Notes under the pieces: generated by a model | What the model was told of the DNA's origin: nothing | Seen by the model: the letters and a program-made list of their open reading frames with translations, nothing else | Database searches by the model: none | Position numbers and translations under genes: made by a program | Assembly: GCA_017511005.1 (NCBI GenBank) | Contig: JAFWLP010000075.1 | Span: 1 to 33,249 of the forward strand | Length of the DNA: 33,249 nucleotides | DNA from: Clostridiales bacterium | Lineage (GTDB): Bacteria; Bacillota; Clostridia; Saccharofermentanales; Saccharofermentanaceae | Reading direction: 5' to 3' | Part shown: positions 7,266-14,838 of the stretch, in pieces | Layout: each line of letters begins with the position of its first letter | Position numbering within the stretch: position 1 is the first letter of the stretch

Positions 7266-7290
7266 TCCATTTTCCGAAAATTAATCTTAT

Positions 7291-7324
7291 CTTAAGGTTT
7301 GCGCAAAGACGCTTAAGGTTGACT
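7291..7324 (+). promoter_or_regulatory. CTTAAGGTT direct repeat and -35 box of the ABC operon
   Basis: CTTAAGGTT occurs at 7291-7299 and 7312-7320, 21 bp apart (two helical turns). OmpR/PhoB-type regulators bind direct repeats of this kind, and the enterobacterial PmrA box uses the same nonamer. A TTGACT -35 (7319-7324) begins inside the second copy. The -10 is uncertain: TAATCA at 7340-7345 with a 15-bp spacer. This probably makes the 7375-11386 operon a target of the adjacent regulator. Confidence 0.65.
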
Positions 7325-7374
7325 TCTGTAGAATTTCCGTAATCACTAAAAAACGGAAACGGAGATAGATCAAC

Positions 7375-8289
7375 ATGAAACAGGTCTTAACAAAAGTAAT
7401 GTCCGCAGCAGCAAGCGCAGTCATGGCAGTTGCTGGACTCTCGGGATTGGCACCCTTTGTGCAGAACGTAAACGCGGCTTATTACACGCCGAGGCTTATG
7501 GTCACGGGAAGTGAAGTAAGCAAGGACAGGGTCAACGCAGGCGACGAGTTCGATCTTACGGTTCATTTCTATAATGAATCCGAAGATACGCATCTTTATA
7601 ACATCAAGCTCGCTTTCACGAGCAATGACAACGAGCTCTATCCTGTGGAAGGCACTAACGTCTATTATGTGGATTCAGTAGAGGATGAGGAAGGTTTCGA
7701 CATTACGGTAAAGATGGCCGCAAGAGGCGATCTTGATCCCAAGCCTTATACCCTTAACGTAAGCTATGAGTTCGAGGACAAGGAGAAGATGTACTATCAG
7801 GATTCCTCGGAGATCGTGATCCCCGTATATCAGACACCGGCGCTTTCGGTATCCGACATGAAGCTCACGAAGAACGAGATCGAAGTCAACAACAAGACGA
7901 GTTTCTCGATGAAGCTCAACAACACCGGAAAGACAGGCATCTACAACGTTGCGGTCGCAATCGACGGAGACATGATCAACTCAGTCGACACTGTCGTCGG
8001 CAATCTCGACAAGGGCAACAACACCACGGTAGACCTTTCGCTTAAGGGTACCAATGCAAATTCGGGTGACTTCAATGTAAACGTTACTTATGAGGATGCA
8101 GACGGAAAGTCTTATGAGCTCTCGAAAACAATGAACCTTTCGGTAATCGAACCCGCGCCTGTTGAACTGGCAGCTGAAGATGCGCCTCAGTTCAATATGG
8201 TATATGTCATTGCCATCGTTGCCGCAGTTGTGGTTATAATCGTTGTCGTAAACATCATTCGCAAAGTAAGGGATAAGAAGTATGCCTAA
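7375..8289 (+). CDS. Secreted COG1361-like membrane-anchored protein
   Basis: 304 residues. The signal peptide runs to about residue 34 (K2, then an Ala/Val/Met hydrophobic core, with likely cleavage in NVNAAYY). Two immunoglobulin-like beta-sandwich segments follow, about 40-150 and 155-258, of the CARDB/COG1361 kind (NAGDEFDLTVHFYNES, then KTSFSMKLNNTGKTGIYNVA). A single C-terminal TM (about 273-293) precedes a short basic tail, RKVRDKKYA. It should be anchored on the outer face. Such proteins often accompany SalX/FtsX-type ABC transporters in Clostridia and may present or sense a substrate. This is inference. The stop overlaps the next gene's ATG by 8 nt, so the two are co-translated. Confidence 0.85.
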   Translation: MKQVLTKVMSAAASAVMAVAGLSGLAPFVQNVNAAYYTPRLMVTGSEVSKDRVNAGDEFDLTVHFYNESEDTHLYNIKLAFTSNDNELYPVEGTNVYYVDSVEDEEGFDITVKMAARGDLDPKPYTLNVSYEFEDKEKMYYQDSSEIVIPVYQTPALSVSDMKLTKNEIEVNNKTSFSMKLNNTGKTGIYNVAVAIDGDMINSVDTVVGNLDKGNNTTVDLSLKGTNANSGDFNVNVTYEDADGKSYELSKTMNLSVIEPAPVELAAEDAPQFNMVYVIAIVAAVVVIIVVVNIIRKVRDKKYA

Positions 8290-9043
8290 GAAGAGCATTA
8301 TCAGGACTGAGAAACTGTGCAAGAGCTTTTCCTCGGGCGGCGTAATGCAGCATGTCATAAAGAACCTCGACACGGAGATCTATGAAGGCGATTTTACTGT
8401 CATCATGGGATCGTCCGGCGCGGGCAAATCAACGCTTCTTTATGCCCTTTCCGGAATGGATAAGGCAAGCCTCGGAAAAGTCTATTTCTCAGAAAGAAAC
8501 ATAACGGATTTCAACAGCGACCAGCTGGCCATCTTCAGAAGAAAGCACTGCGGATTCGTTTTTCAGCAGGTATATCTCATGGACTCCATGAGCGTACTGG
8601 ACAACGTTCTCGCGGCAGGACTTCTCACGGGCCAGAACAGGAGACAGCTTAATACAAAGGCAAAAGATCTGCTCAAGCAGGTCGGCATCGAGCCCAAGCT
8701 CTGGAACAAGTTTCCGAACCAGCTCTCGGGCGGTGAAGCACAGAGAGTGGGCATCGTCCGCGCGATCATCAACTCGCCGGACATGGTTTTCGCAGACGAG
8801 CCGACGGGAGCTCTGAACAGCTCATCGTCAGATCAGGTATTGAACGTATTGACTGAAGTCAACCGCAAGGGCCAGTCGATCCTCATGGTCACACACGACA
8901 TGAAATCAGCAAGAAGAGGAAACAGGATCATATATCTTAAAGACGGTACGATCAGCGGAGAGTGCGACCTGGGCGCATACGTAAGCGGTGACCGCGAGCG
9001 TCACGACAAGCTCCGCAGTTTCCTTACGGAGATGGGATGGTAA
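8282..9043 (+). CDS. ABC transporter ATP-binding protein (SalX/LolD/MacB type)
   Basis: 253 residues. Walker A is GSSGAGKS (43-50, Lys49), the Q-loop is FVFQQ (Gln95/96), the signature LSGGE is at 148-152, Walker B ends DMVFADEP (Asp172, Glu173), and the H-loop is His205 in MVTHD. Family: ATPases of FtsX-type (type VII) mechanotransmission transporters, which do lipoprotein release, peptide efflux or antimicrobial-peptide detoxification. It overlaps the upstream gene and is separated by 3 nt from the permease, so the three form one complex-encoding operon. Confidence 0.95.
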   Translation: MPKKSIIRTEKLCKSFSSGGVMQHVIKNLDTEIYEGDFTVIMGSSGAGKSTLLYALSGMDKASLGKVYFSERNITDFNSDQLAIFRRKHCGFVFQQVYLMDSMSVLDNVLAAGLLTGQNRRQLNTKAKDLLKQVGIEPKLWNKFPNQLSGGEAQRVGIVRAIINSPDMVFADEPTGALNSSSSDQVLNVLTEVNRKGQSILMVTHDMKSARRGNRIIYLKDGTISGECDLGAYVSGDRERHDKLRSFLTEMGW

Positions 9044-9046
9044 GAA

Positions 9047-11386
9047 ATGTTAGGAAAACTTTTAAAAGCTAATTTCCGCAAAGACATGTCCCACATGATC
9101 AGCTTCCTTCTGATCGTCATCCTGTCATCGTCTCTGATGCAGCTCGGATTAATGCTCATCATGGGATACAATTCCCAGTTTGAGAGAAAAGTCGAAGAGC
9201 TTAATTCACCTGACATCAGGGTAATGGTGGCGACTTATGACGAAGAGGAGAGAACTTCGATCCTGGACTATATCTCGTCCCTGCCGGAAGTTGACTATTA
9301 TGAACTCGTTCCTACGGTCTCGCTTCAGACGGATGTCGTAAGTGACGACGTTGATCCGGATTCAAAGAATGCCATGGACAATGTTTCAAGCGTGTATTCT
9401 TATGTGCCCTTTGGAGAATGGGGCGAGATGGATACTCCCCAGTTTGTCGATCTTTACGATGAACCGGTGGATGAACCTATCTATCTGTCGAGACTCTTTA
9501 ATCAGGAGATATTCAAAGGCGCTTATAAACCGGGCGACGAGATGACCCTTAAGATCAACGGCAGGGAGAGAGTATTTACGGTTGCAGGTTTCTACGAGAG
9601 TATTACTTTTTATGAGCTCTTTTTTGTGGATCCCGTTACTCTGGCAGAGCTTAATTCGGAGGATGTATATCCGGTCGATCAGATTGTCATCAAGCTTGCT
9701 GACGGTGTTGATATCAATGAGGAATACAACAAGATATGTAATGAATTCGATTTGAGAAATATCGCTTCAGGTGCCATTACGATCAATGAATACAAACTCC
9801 TGTACACTCAGATGATCAACATCATCTCGGTATTTCTCTGCGCATTTGCGATCATCATCACGCTGGTCGTTCTGGTGGTCATCTTCTTCAGGATAACCAA
9901 CAGTATTGAGCAGAACATAACCAATATCGGAGCGCTGAAGGCTCTGGGTTACACGACACATCAGATCAGAACGGCCCATATCCTTGAGTTCGTTATTACT
10001 GCAGGCCTGGGATTCCTTGTAAGTACCGGGATCATCTACATGATAATTAGTCCGTTGGAGATCCTTTTAAGGACTGTGGCGTATATGTCATGGGATCACC
10101 CCTTTGACCCTTTAGCTTTTATCGTTACCGGACTCGTTATCGTAGGATCATCCTTCCTGGTAGCACTGAAATCAACAAGCTCCATCAGGTCACTTGATCC
10201 TGTACAGGCATTGAGATTCGGTCTCAAGAGCCACAGCTTCAGAAGAAATGTGGTGCCTTTGGATACGGCCGGCGGTCCTTTGGTCTGGCTTATGGCTCTT
10301 AAGAGTTCATTCGCTTCCAGGAAGCAGAACATCCTTGTTTTTGTCGTAATGGGTGCCATCGGATTAAGCCTCGCCATCGCAGTCTTTGTCGGATATAACA
10401 TCGGGTTAAAGCCTACGAATCTGGATAAGCTCCTGAATGATAATACCACTGACATCTCGGTAACCATCAATGCTGACGATCCGATATATGAAGTAGCTGA
10501 TCTTCCTTATGTCAAGGATGTATGGTGGACTGACCAGTTCACGGCAGCATATGAAGGTACAAACGTCTATATAGATGTATCTGAAGACTGGAACAATGTC
10601 CCGGAAGTCAACTTGCTCGAGGGAAGACTCCCTAAATATGATGATGAGATCGTCATAGGAAAGAAACTCTCTGAAGCCAGGGACGTCATGATCGGTGACA
10701 TGATCGTTCTTCAGACTGCCGAGAAGAGCTTCGAATTTACTGTTACCGGGTTTGCGCAGGGAACGGAGAACTATGGTCTGTTCGTCATGATGAACGAGGA
10801 ATCCGCATTCCATCTCGGACACACCTGCTACAAGAACTCTCTCTACATAAATGTTGAGGATTCTGACCCGGCCAAGTCTGCCAAAGTGGTTGAGAGTCTC
10901 GAGGATGCTTTCGGAGACAGACTGCTTTCATATCTCGATTACTGCTCTGTTTTTGCTAATGGTGAAGATCCGACGATCACACTCGCGAGAGTTATCTGCA
11001 TAGTACTGATCGTCATATCCATAGCAGTTATATGGCTTACCATGATGCTCCTCATCAAGACCATCATCATCAAGAGCCAGAAGGAACTCGGCATCAAGAA
11101 GGCACTTGGCTTTACGAGCAATCAGTTAAGAACGGAACTTTCTCTGTCACTCATGCCCTCAATCCTCCTTGGGATCAGCGCCGGCGCAGTGACAGGCATC
11201 CTGAATGCCAACAACTTCATGACGCTCCTTTTGGGTGCATATGGCGTGTCCAAGAGTAATATGGCATCTGATCCGTGGATGTACTTATCCGTCATCATCA
11301 TAGGAGCCATAGTGTCATACCTGATGGTCTATGTCCTGTCCAGAAGGATCAAGAAGATATCCGCTTATTCGCTGATAACGGAGTAA
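9047..11386 (+). CDS. FtsX/MacB-type ABC transporter permease
   Basis: 779 residues with two homologous halves. TM1 is at about 19-41. An extracytoplasmic domain of about 200 residues follows (45-245), rich in Asp/Glu/Tyr. A three-helix FtsX bundle comes next (about 253-282, 308-335, 358-380). The second half repeats this: TM at about 430-452 (ILVFVVMGAIGLSL), a second outer domain (about 460-640), and a second FtsX bundle (about 645-675, 705-728, 745-770). Each bundle carries the coupling-helix sequence IGALKALGYT or LGIKKALGFT. This duplicated layout matches single-chain permeases that do not need a partner. A strong terminator follows at 11453. Confidence 0.95.
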   Translation: MLGKLLKANFRKDMSHMISFLLIVILSSSLMQLGLMLIMGYNSQFERKVEELNSPDIRVMVATYDEEERTSILDYISSLPEVDYYELVPTVSLQTDVVSDDVDPDSKNAMDNVSSVYSYVPFGEWGEMDTPQFVDLYDEPVDEPIYLSRLFNQEIFKGAYKPGDEMTLKINGRERVFTVAGFYESITFYELFFVDPVTLAELNSEDVYPVDQIVIKLADGVDINEEYNKICNEFDLRNIASGAITINEYKLLYTQMINIISVFLCAFAIIITLVVLVVIFFRITNSIEQNITNIGALKALGYTTHQIRTAHILEFVITAGLGFLVSTGIIYMIISPLEILLRTVAYMSWDHPFDPLAFIVTGLVIVGSSFLVALKSTSSIRSLDPVQALRFGLKSHSFRRNVVPLDTAGGPLVWLMALKSSFASRKQNILVFVVMGAIGLSLAIAVFVGYNIGLKPTNLDKLLNDNTTDISVTINADDPIYEVADLPYVKDVWWTDQFTAAYEGTNVYIDVSEDWNNVPEVNLLEGRLPKYDDEIVIGKKLSEARDVMIGDMIVLQTAEKSFEFTVTGFAQGTENYGLFVMMNEESAFHLGHTCYKNSLYINVEDSDPAKSAKVVESLEDAFGDRLLSYLDYCSVFANGEDPTITLARVICIVLIVISIAVIWLTMMLLIKTIIIKSQKELGIKKALGFTSNQLRTELSLSLMPSILLGISAGAVTGILNANNFMTLLLGAYGVSKSNMASDPWMYLSVIIIGAIVSYLMVYVLSRRIKKISAYSLITE

Positions 11387-11452
11387 CGGGTTTATATATG
11401 TTCCGGTCCGGGTGATGTCTGTTGCGACCTGATGCCGCCCGGCCGGGGTGGC

Positions 11453-11500
11453 GCGTACGTACTGTTTTTCGCTGTTCGTGAAAACGGTACGTACGCTTTT
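11453..11500 (+). terminator. Strong terminator of the ABC operon
   Basis: GCGTACGTAC (11453-11462) pairs with GTACGTACGC (11487-11496). The inner GTTTT/AAAAC pairs extend the stem, and TTTT follows. It lies 66 nt after the permease stop. Confidence 0.85.
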
Positions 11501-11516
11501 GTTCCGGCATAACCAG

Positions 11517-11709
11517 ACCTGCCTACTGAAATCGAAAAACTGTTATTTTTGTAAGCAGGTATTGATCTGAAAGTTCAGCGAATTAACCCGGTGCTACCTA
11601 CAAGAATCCATAAAATGAATATCCAGTAGGTAGGTTGCCCGAAATATTCCTGTTATTTTTTCGAAAACTACCTACACAGAATCGTTTTCCTCAATTCGTG
11701 TAGGCAGGT
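11517..11709. repeat. Three tandem 74-75-nt-spaced hairpin repeats
   Basis: Three related elements lie in the same orientation at 11517-11560, 11592-11635 and 11666-11709. Each has a left arm ending CCTAC (11522, 11597, 11671), a loop of about 24 nt, and a right arm GTARGYAGGT (11551, 11626, 11700). Both arms keep a 75/74-nt period. The arms pair within each unit (9/10, 8/10 and 8/10 matches, with 4 further ACAC/GTGT pairs in unit 3). A, G and C substitutions differ between units while pairing is mostly kept. The rest of the 410-nt gap shows no gene. The units could be a structured RNA, REP-like elements or regulator sites ahead of the peptide gene at 11797. Confidence 0.75.
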
Positions 11710-11796
11710 AATGTTTTTGCGATGAGATCGTCACCCCAACTCAACAGTGCTACAATCTGAATATAAGTGCATAAACCAAAAAAGGAGATACATGCC

Positions 11797-12066
11797 ATGG
11801 ATAATAACAACGAATTGAGTCTTGATGAGCTCGAAAAGGTAACCGGCGGTCAGTACGATCCCGATGTCGAATACAGCAAGGCTAAAGTCGTCTCCGGCGG
11901 CAACCTTTACAGCATCAGCGACATCCGTAATATAGTAGGCTGGATCGAGCCGGACCAGGAGGTTGAAGTGCATCCCGAATTCGAATACTGGATGAACGGC
12001 AAGGTCTTCTGCATTGTCAGGGTAAACGGCAGAGATTACTTAACTGAGCGCGGGAACATAGCCTGA
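11797..12066 (+). CDS. Double-glycine-leader secreted peptide
   Basis: 89 residues. The leader ELSLDELEKVTGG (cleavage expected after Gly18) is the classic bacteriocin/ComC-type double-glycine leader recognised by C39-peptidase ABC exporters. The mature part is about 71 residues, acidic and aromatic, with one Cys, which argues against a disulfide-bonded class II bacteriocin. AAAGGAG at 11781-11787 is 9 nt before the ATG at 11797. An upstream GTG (11767) precedes that site and is rejected. No C39 exporter is in the window. The SalX/FtsX transporter upstream lacks a peptidase and is behind a terminator. The function of the mature peptide is unknown. Confidence 0.8.
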   Translation: MDNNNELSLDELEKVTGGQYDPDVEYSKAKVVSGGNLYSISDIRNIVGWIEPDQEVEVHPEFEYWMNGKVFCIVRVNGRDYLTERGNIA

Positions 12067-12149
12067 GTCGCTTAAAGCACAGGCACCTTTCAAGAAGACT
12101 TGTAAGAATCTACGTTTAAATAATTGTATCCGTATTTCTAACGGTAGTA

Positions 12150-12195
12150 TTGTTCCTTTGTCACGATTGTTATATAATAATCGTGACAAAGGAAC
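12150..12195 (+). promoter_or_regulatory. abiE promoter embedded in a 44-bp palindrome
   Basis: GTTCCTTTGTCACGATT (12152-12168) is repeated exactly as its reverse complement at 12179-12195, around a 10-bp centre. The promoter TTGTTC (12150-12155), 17 bp, TATAAT (12173-12178) lies across it. The ribosome site AAAGGA (12188-12193) is in the right arm. AbiEi-type antitoxins are known to autorepress through inverted repeats in their promoters, so this is the probable operator. Confidence 0.85.
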
Positions 12196-12202
12196 TGCCG
12201 TT

Positions 12203-12805
12203 ATGAGTGATATTACTACAACAATTAAATCGAGAATAAAAGAATTCAGTCCGGGGAAGATCTTTCTTACCGGAGAGTTTTCGGATGTTGCGGGTAATAC
12301 TACGATTCGAAAAACCTTAGGACGCTTATGTCAAACCGGTGAGATAAGGCGGGTAATGGATGGTGTATATGAGAAGCCTGTTTACAGTGATTTTCTTAAG
12401 GAATATATTCCGACTGACCCTGAAGCGGTTGCATATGCATTAGCTGGATATTACCACTGGAATATTGCTCCGTGTGGAGACATTGCCTTAAATAAATTAA
12501 GGCTTTCCACTCAGGTTCCCATGGTGTGGTCTTATATCAGCGACGGACCTTACAGAGATTTTTATTTGGATAAGATCAGAATTACATTTAAGCACAGGAC
12601 AAACAGAGATATATCTCATATGTCTACAATTACAGTTATGGTTATTGAGGCATTAAAGAGCATTGGCAAGGACAATGTTGATGGCGAAGTAATATCCACA
12701 CTTAAGACTGTGTTATCAGATCAAGATAAGGAAACAGTCCTGAAAGAATCATCTAACAGTGCGGATTGGATATGCAGAGCAATACAAGAGGTATGCCGAA
12801 AATGA
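12203..12805 (+). CDS. AbiEi-like antitoxin (DUF6088 type)
   Basis: 200 residues. The N-terminal winged helix (about 1-65) has the pattern ITTTIKSRIKEF, FTGEF-like (FLTGEFSDVAG), TTIRKTLGRLCQTGEIRRV, MDGVYEKP. This matches DUF6088/AbiEi 'transcriptional regulator' antitoxins. A C-terminal domain (IAPCGDIALNKLRLSTQVPM, IRITFKHRT) follows. It should repress its own promoter and neutralise AbiEii as the antitoxin of a type IV toxin-antitoxin and phage-abortive system. The ATG at 12203 is chosen because AAAGGA lies 9 nt upstream. A TTG at 12158 would fall inside the operator. The stop overlaps the toxin ATG (ATGA). Confidence 0.87.
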   Translation: MSDITTTIKSRIKEFSPGKIFLTGEFSDVAGNTTIRKTLGRLCQTGEIRRVMDGVYEKPVYSDFLKEYIPTDPEAVAYALAGYYHWNIAPCGDIALNKLRLSTQVPMVWSYISDGPYRDFYLDKIRITFKHRTNRDISHMSTITVMVIEALKSIGKDNVDGEVISTLKTVLSDQDKETVLKESSNSADWICRAIQEVCRK

Positions 12806-13800
12806 AGAAGATTGCATTGCTATCTGATAAAGAAAAAAAAGAATTATTCAAAATAACGGCATTGAAGATTGGCATCAGACCGGAAGCCGTTGAAAAAGAC
12901 TTTTGGGTCTGTTATATGATCGATCATCTTTTCCATGATTGTGAATTTAAGGATGCGTTCGTGTTCAAAGGCGGAACGAGCTTGTCTAAGTCATATCATC
13001 TGATCAGCCGTTTTTCAGAAGATATTGATCTGATACTTGATTGGCGAAAAGTAACTAGGGACCAATCTGATCCGTGGGCTGAAAGATCAAAGAGTAAACA
13101 GGATCAATATAACAAACAGATAAATGCTGAAGCTGCGAATTTTTACGCCACCGAATTGGTTCCTGCATTGAATGATGAGCTGACTAATAAACTCGGAATG
13201 AAAGAACTGGTATCAGTAGATGCCAAAGATGAAATGGTAGTTAACTTCAGTTATCCCAGATTGTTTGAGGATGATTATCTGAGACCTGTGGTCAGACTGG
13301 AGATAGGACCATTGGCAGAATGGGCGCCGTCACACACTACAAGGATCAGTTCTTTCACAGCCGAAAGATATCCTCAGCTGTTTGAACATGCGGATACTGA
13401 AGTTTTGACTGTTGATGCCGAACGGACTTTCTGGGAAAAGATAACAATACTTCATAAGATTGCTAACTTCCCTGAAGGAAAATCTTTGCCTTTACGATAT
13501 GCACGTCATCTTTATGATGTATATTGCATGGGGCACTCAGACATTAAGAACAGCGCGTTTGCCCGCAAAGGACTTCTTGAAAAAGATATCCTGTTCAAAC
13601 AGAAATTCTATTACTCAAAGGGAGCGCATTACGACACAGCTACACTTAGAGATATTATGCTTATTCCCAAAGAAAGTCTGATTCCGGAATTACGTGATGA
13701 CTATAAAGCTATGCAAAATATGATATACGGCGAGGTGCCACTTTTTGATGATATTCTGATATATCTTTCTGAACTTCAGAGTGAGATACATTCATTATAA
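12802..13800 (+). CDS. AbiEii/AbiGii-family nucleotidyltransferase toxin
   Basis: 332 residues. Motif I is FKGGTSLSKSYHLI and motif II is FSEDIDLIL, the GS/T-x(n)-DxD signature of DUF1814 nucleotidyltransferases. A later motif is RTFWEKITILHK, typical of AbiEii. The motifs look intact, so the toxin is probably active. Related toxins transfer nucleotides to tRNA or other targets and cause growth arrest after phage infection. The ATG at 12802 shares ATGA with the antitoxin stop and has AAGAGG about 9 nt upstream. Upstream starts lack a site. Base composition is visibly more AT-rich than the flanking operons, consistent with horizontal acquisition. Confidence 0.93.
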   Translation: MKKIALLSDKEKKELFKITALKIGIRPEAVEKDFWVCYMIDHLFHDCEFKDAFVFKGGTSLSKSYHLISRFSEDIDLILDWRKVTRDQSDPWAERSKSKQDQYNKQINAEAANFYATELVPALNDELTNKLGMKELVSVDAKDEMVVNFSYPRLFEDDYLRPVVRLEIGPLAEWAPSHTTRISSFTAERYPQLFEHADTEVLTVDAERTFWEKITILHKIANFPEGKSLPLRYARHLYDVYCMGHSDIKNSAFARKGLLEKDILFKQKFYYSKGAHYDTATLRDIMLIPKESLIPELRDDYKAMQNMIYGEVPLFDDILIYLSELQSEIHSL

Positions 13801-13822
13801 GAAAACCACCAAGAAAACCACC
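13801..13822. repeat. Short direct repeat GAAAACCACC
   Basis: GAAAACCACC occurs at 13801-13810 and 13813-13822, directly after the abiEii stop. It could mark the right boundary of the acquired pair, but 10 bp is short. Confidence 0.3.
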
Positions 13823-13867
13823 CGATTACAGTACCATTAATCTCCGCACATTCGCGTTTTACCCATA

Positions 13868-13873
13868 TATAAT
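13868..13873 (+). promoter_or_regulatory. Possible -10 box for the Sel1/J-like/HIRAN operon
   Basis: A perfect TATAAT lies 33 nt before the ATG at 13906. No good -35 is seen at 16-18 bp, so an activator may be needed or the -35 is weak. AAGGAGGG follows ahead of the start. Confidence 0.4.
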
Positions 13874-13905
13874 GAAGTCAGAAACATTATAAGGAGGGCC
13901 GGCAT

Positions 13906-14793
13906 ATGACTATTGCGGATGCGATCAAGATAATCGGAACACTGGAAAGCAGGAATAATCTTTCCGAAGACGAAGAGTTCGAATATACCGAGGCTCTCGG
14001 TTTCATGATCTCGGAGACTGCCGATCCCCGCTACATGATGCAGCTGGGCGGATATTACTATGGCCAGAGGGATTTCGATCTGGCGCTGAAGTATTACGAC
14101 ATGGCGGCAGCGCTCGATTACGAAGAGGCAAATGAATGCCTGGGCTATGTCTGGTATTATGGCAGGACCGGGACCAAGGATTATGAGAAGGCATTCAGGT
14201 ATTTCTCCGCGGCGGCCGCGAAGGGCAATCTCGTCGCGAGATATAAGATTGCCGACATGTATAAGAACGGCTACTTTGTGGACAAAGATTATGAGAAGTA
14301 CAAGGAGATCATAAGAGAGCTTTATCCGGTGGTCGAGGATGCCGAGTATCTGGGCGATCCGCTGCCCGAGATATTTACGAGGCTTGCCGCGATCGAAGCG
14401 GAGGAAGGCAATACGGATAAGGCCGTCGACCTTTATTTCCGCGCCAAGGATTTCCTGGCGCAGAGGATCATGTACAATCCGTTTTTCGGCAATCTGAACA
14501 TTATGAAATGGCTTATCGAGGATCTCTATAAGCTCATCGAACCGGATCCTTTAGAGATTGATCTCTTCGATCTTTACTACTGGCTCACGAAGCCCTGCAA
14601 AATAACTTTCAGGGCGGGCGTGAAGTTTCATGAAGTGTCCTGCGTTGAGGAGAACGGCGAATACGTCATCAGCTTTGAAGGGCAGTGGTACAGGAATGTT
14701 GACGATTTCTTCAAGAAGGCGAACATAGACGGTACTCTCCTGACTGACGCCGTAATGGACCTGGATTACTTCACCCTGAAGGAGCGGGGTTAA
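13906..14793 (+). CDS. Sel1-repeat protein, copy 1
   Basis: 295 residues, no signal peptide. Helical Sel1/TPR-like repeats span about 40-125 (MQLGGYYYGQRDFDLALKYY, then ECLGYVWYYGRTGTKDYEKA, then ARYKIADMYKNGYFVDKDYE). A further helical region follows. A C-terminal domain of about 80 residues is beta-rich with FDLYYWL, VSCVEENGEYVISF and GQWYRNVDDFFKKANIDG. The whole protein is paralogous to the product of 15996-16910. Sel1 proteins are protein-protein scaffolds, so this one may hold the neighbouring J-like and HIRAN proteins together (inference). The AAGGAGGG site precedes the ATG. The last 12 codons are duplicated downstream. Confidence 0.88.
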   Translation: MTIADAIKIIGTLESRNNLSEDEEFEYTEALGFMISETADPRYMMQLGGYYYGQRDFDLALKYYDMAAALDYEEANECLGYVWYYGRTGTKDYEKAFRYFSAAAAKGNLVARYKIADMYKNGYFVDKDYEKYKEIIRELYPVVEDAEYLGDPLPEIFTRLAAIEAEEGNTDKAVDLYFRAKDFLAQRIMYNPFFGNLNIMKWLIEDLYKLIEPDPLEIDLFDLYYWLTKPCKITFRAGVKFHEVSCVEENGEYVISFEGQWYRNVDDFFKKANIDGTLLTDAVMDLDYFTLKERG

Positions 14794-14838
14794 GTTATGG
14801 ACACGGATTGTTTCACTCTGGAGAAGGGAGGTTAAGCT
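14755..14838 (+). repeat. 42-nt tandem duplication of a gene end
   Basis: 14755-14796 and 14797-14838 are diverged copies of one 42-nt unit. Each starts ATGGAC, includes GGATT.CTTCAC..CTG and ends GGTTAAG.T. The first copy is the last 12 codons and stop of the Sel1 gene. The second is an extra ATG-to-TAA copy whose AGGGAGG serves as ribosome site for the next gene, whose ATG falls exactly 42 nt further. Confidence 0.85.
14797..14835 (+). CDS. 12-codon mini-ORF from the tandem duplication
   Basis: Encodes MDTDCFTLEKGG, a diverged copy of the Sel1 C-terminus MDLDYFTLKERG. It starts 3 nt after the Sel1 stop and ends 3 nt before the next ATG. If translated, its role would be coupling ribosomes from the Sel1 gene to the J-like gene. 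The peptide itself may have no function. Confidence 0.35.
   Translation: MDTDCFTLEKGG

Noticed and set aside
11517-11709. Short CRISPR array
   Set aside because: Three units at regular spacing, but only about 10 nt at each arm is conserved, and the units are themselves hairpins with diverged arms. No cas genes are near.
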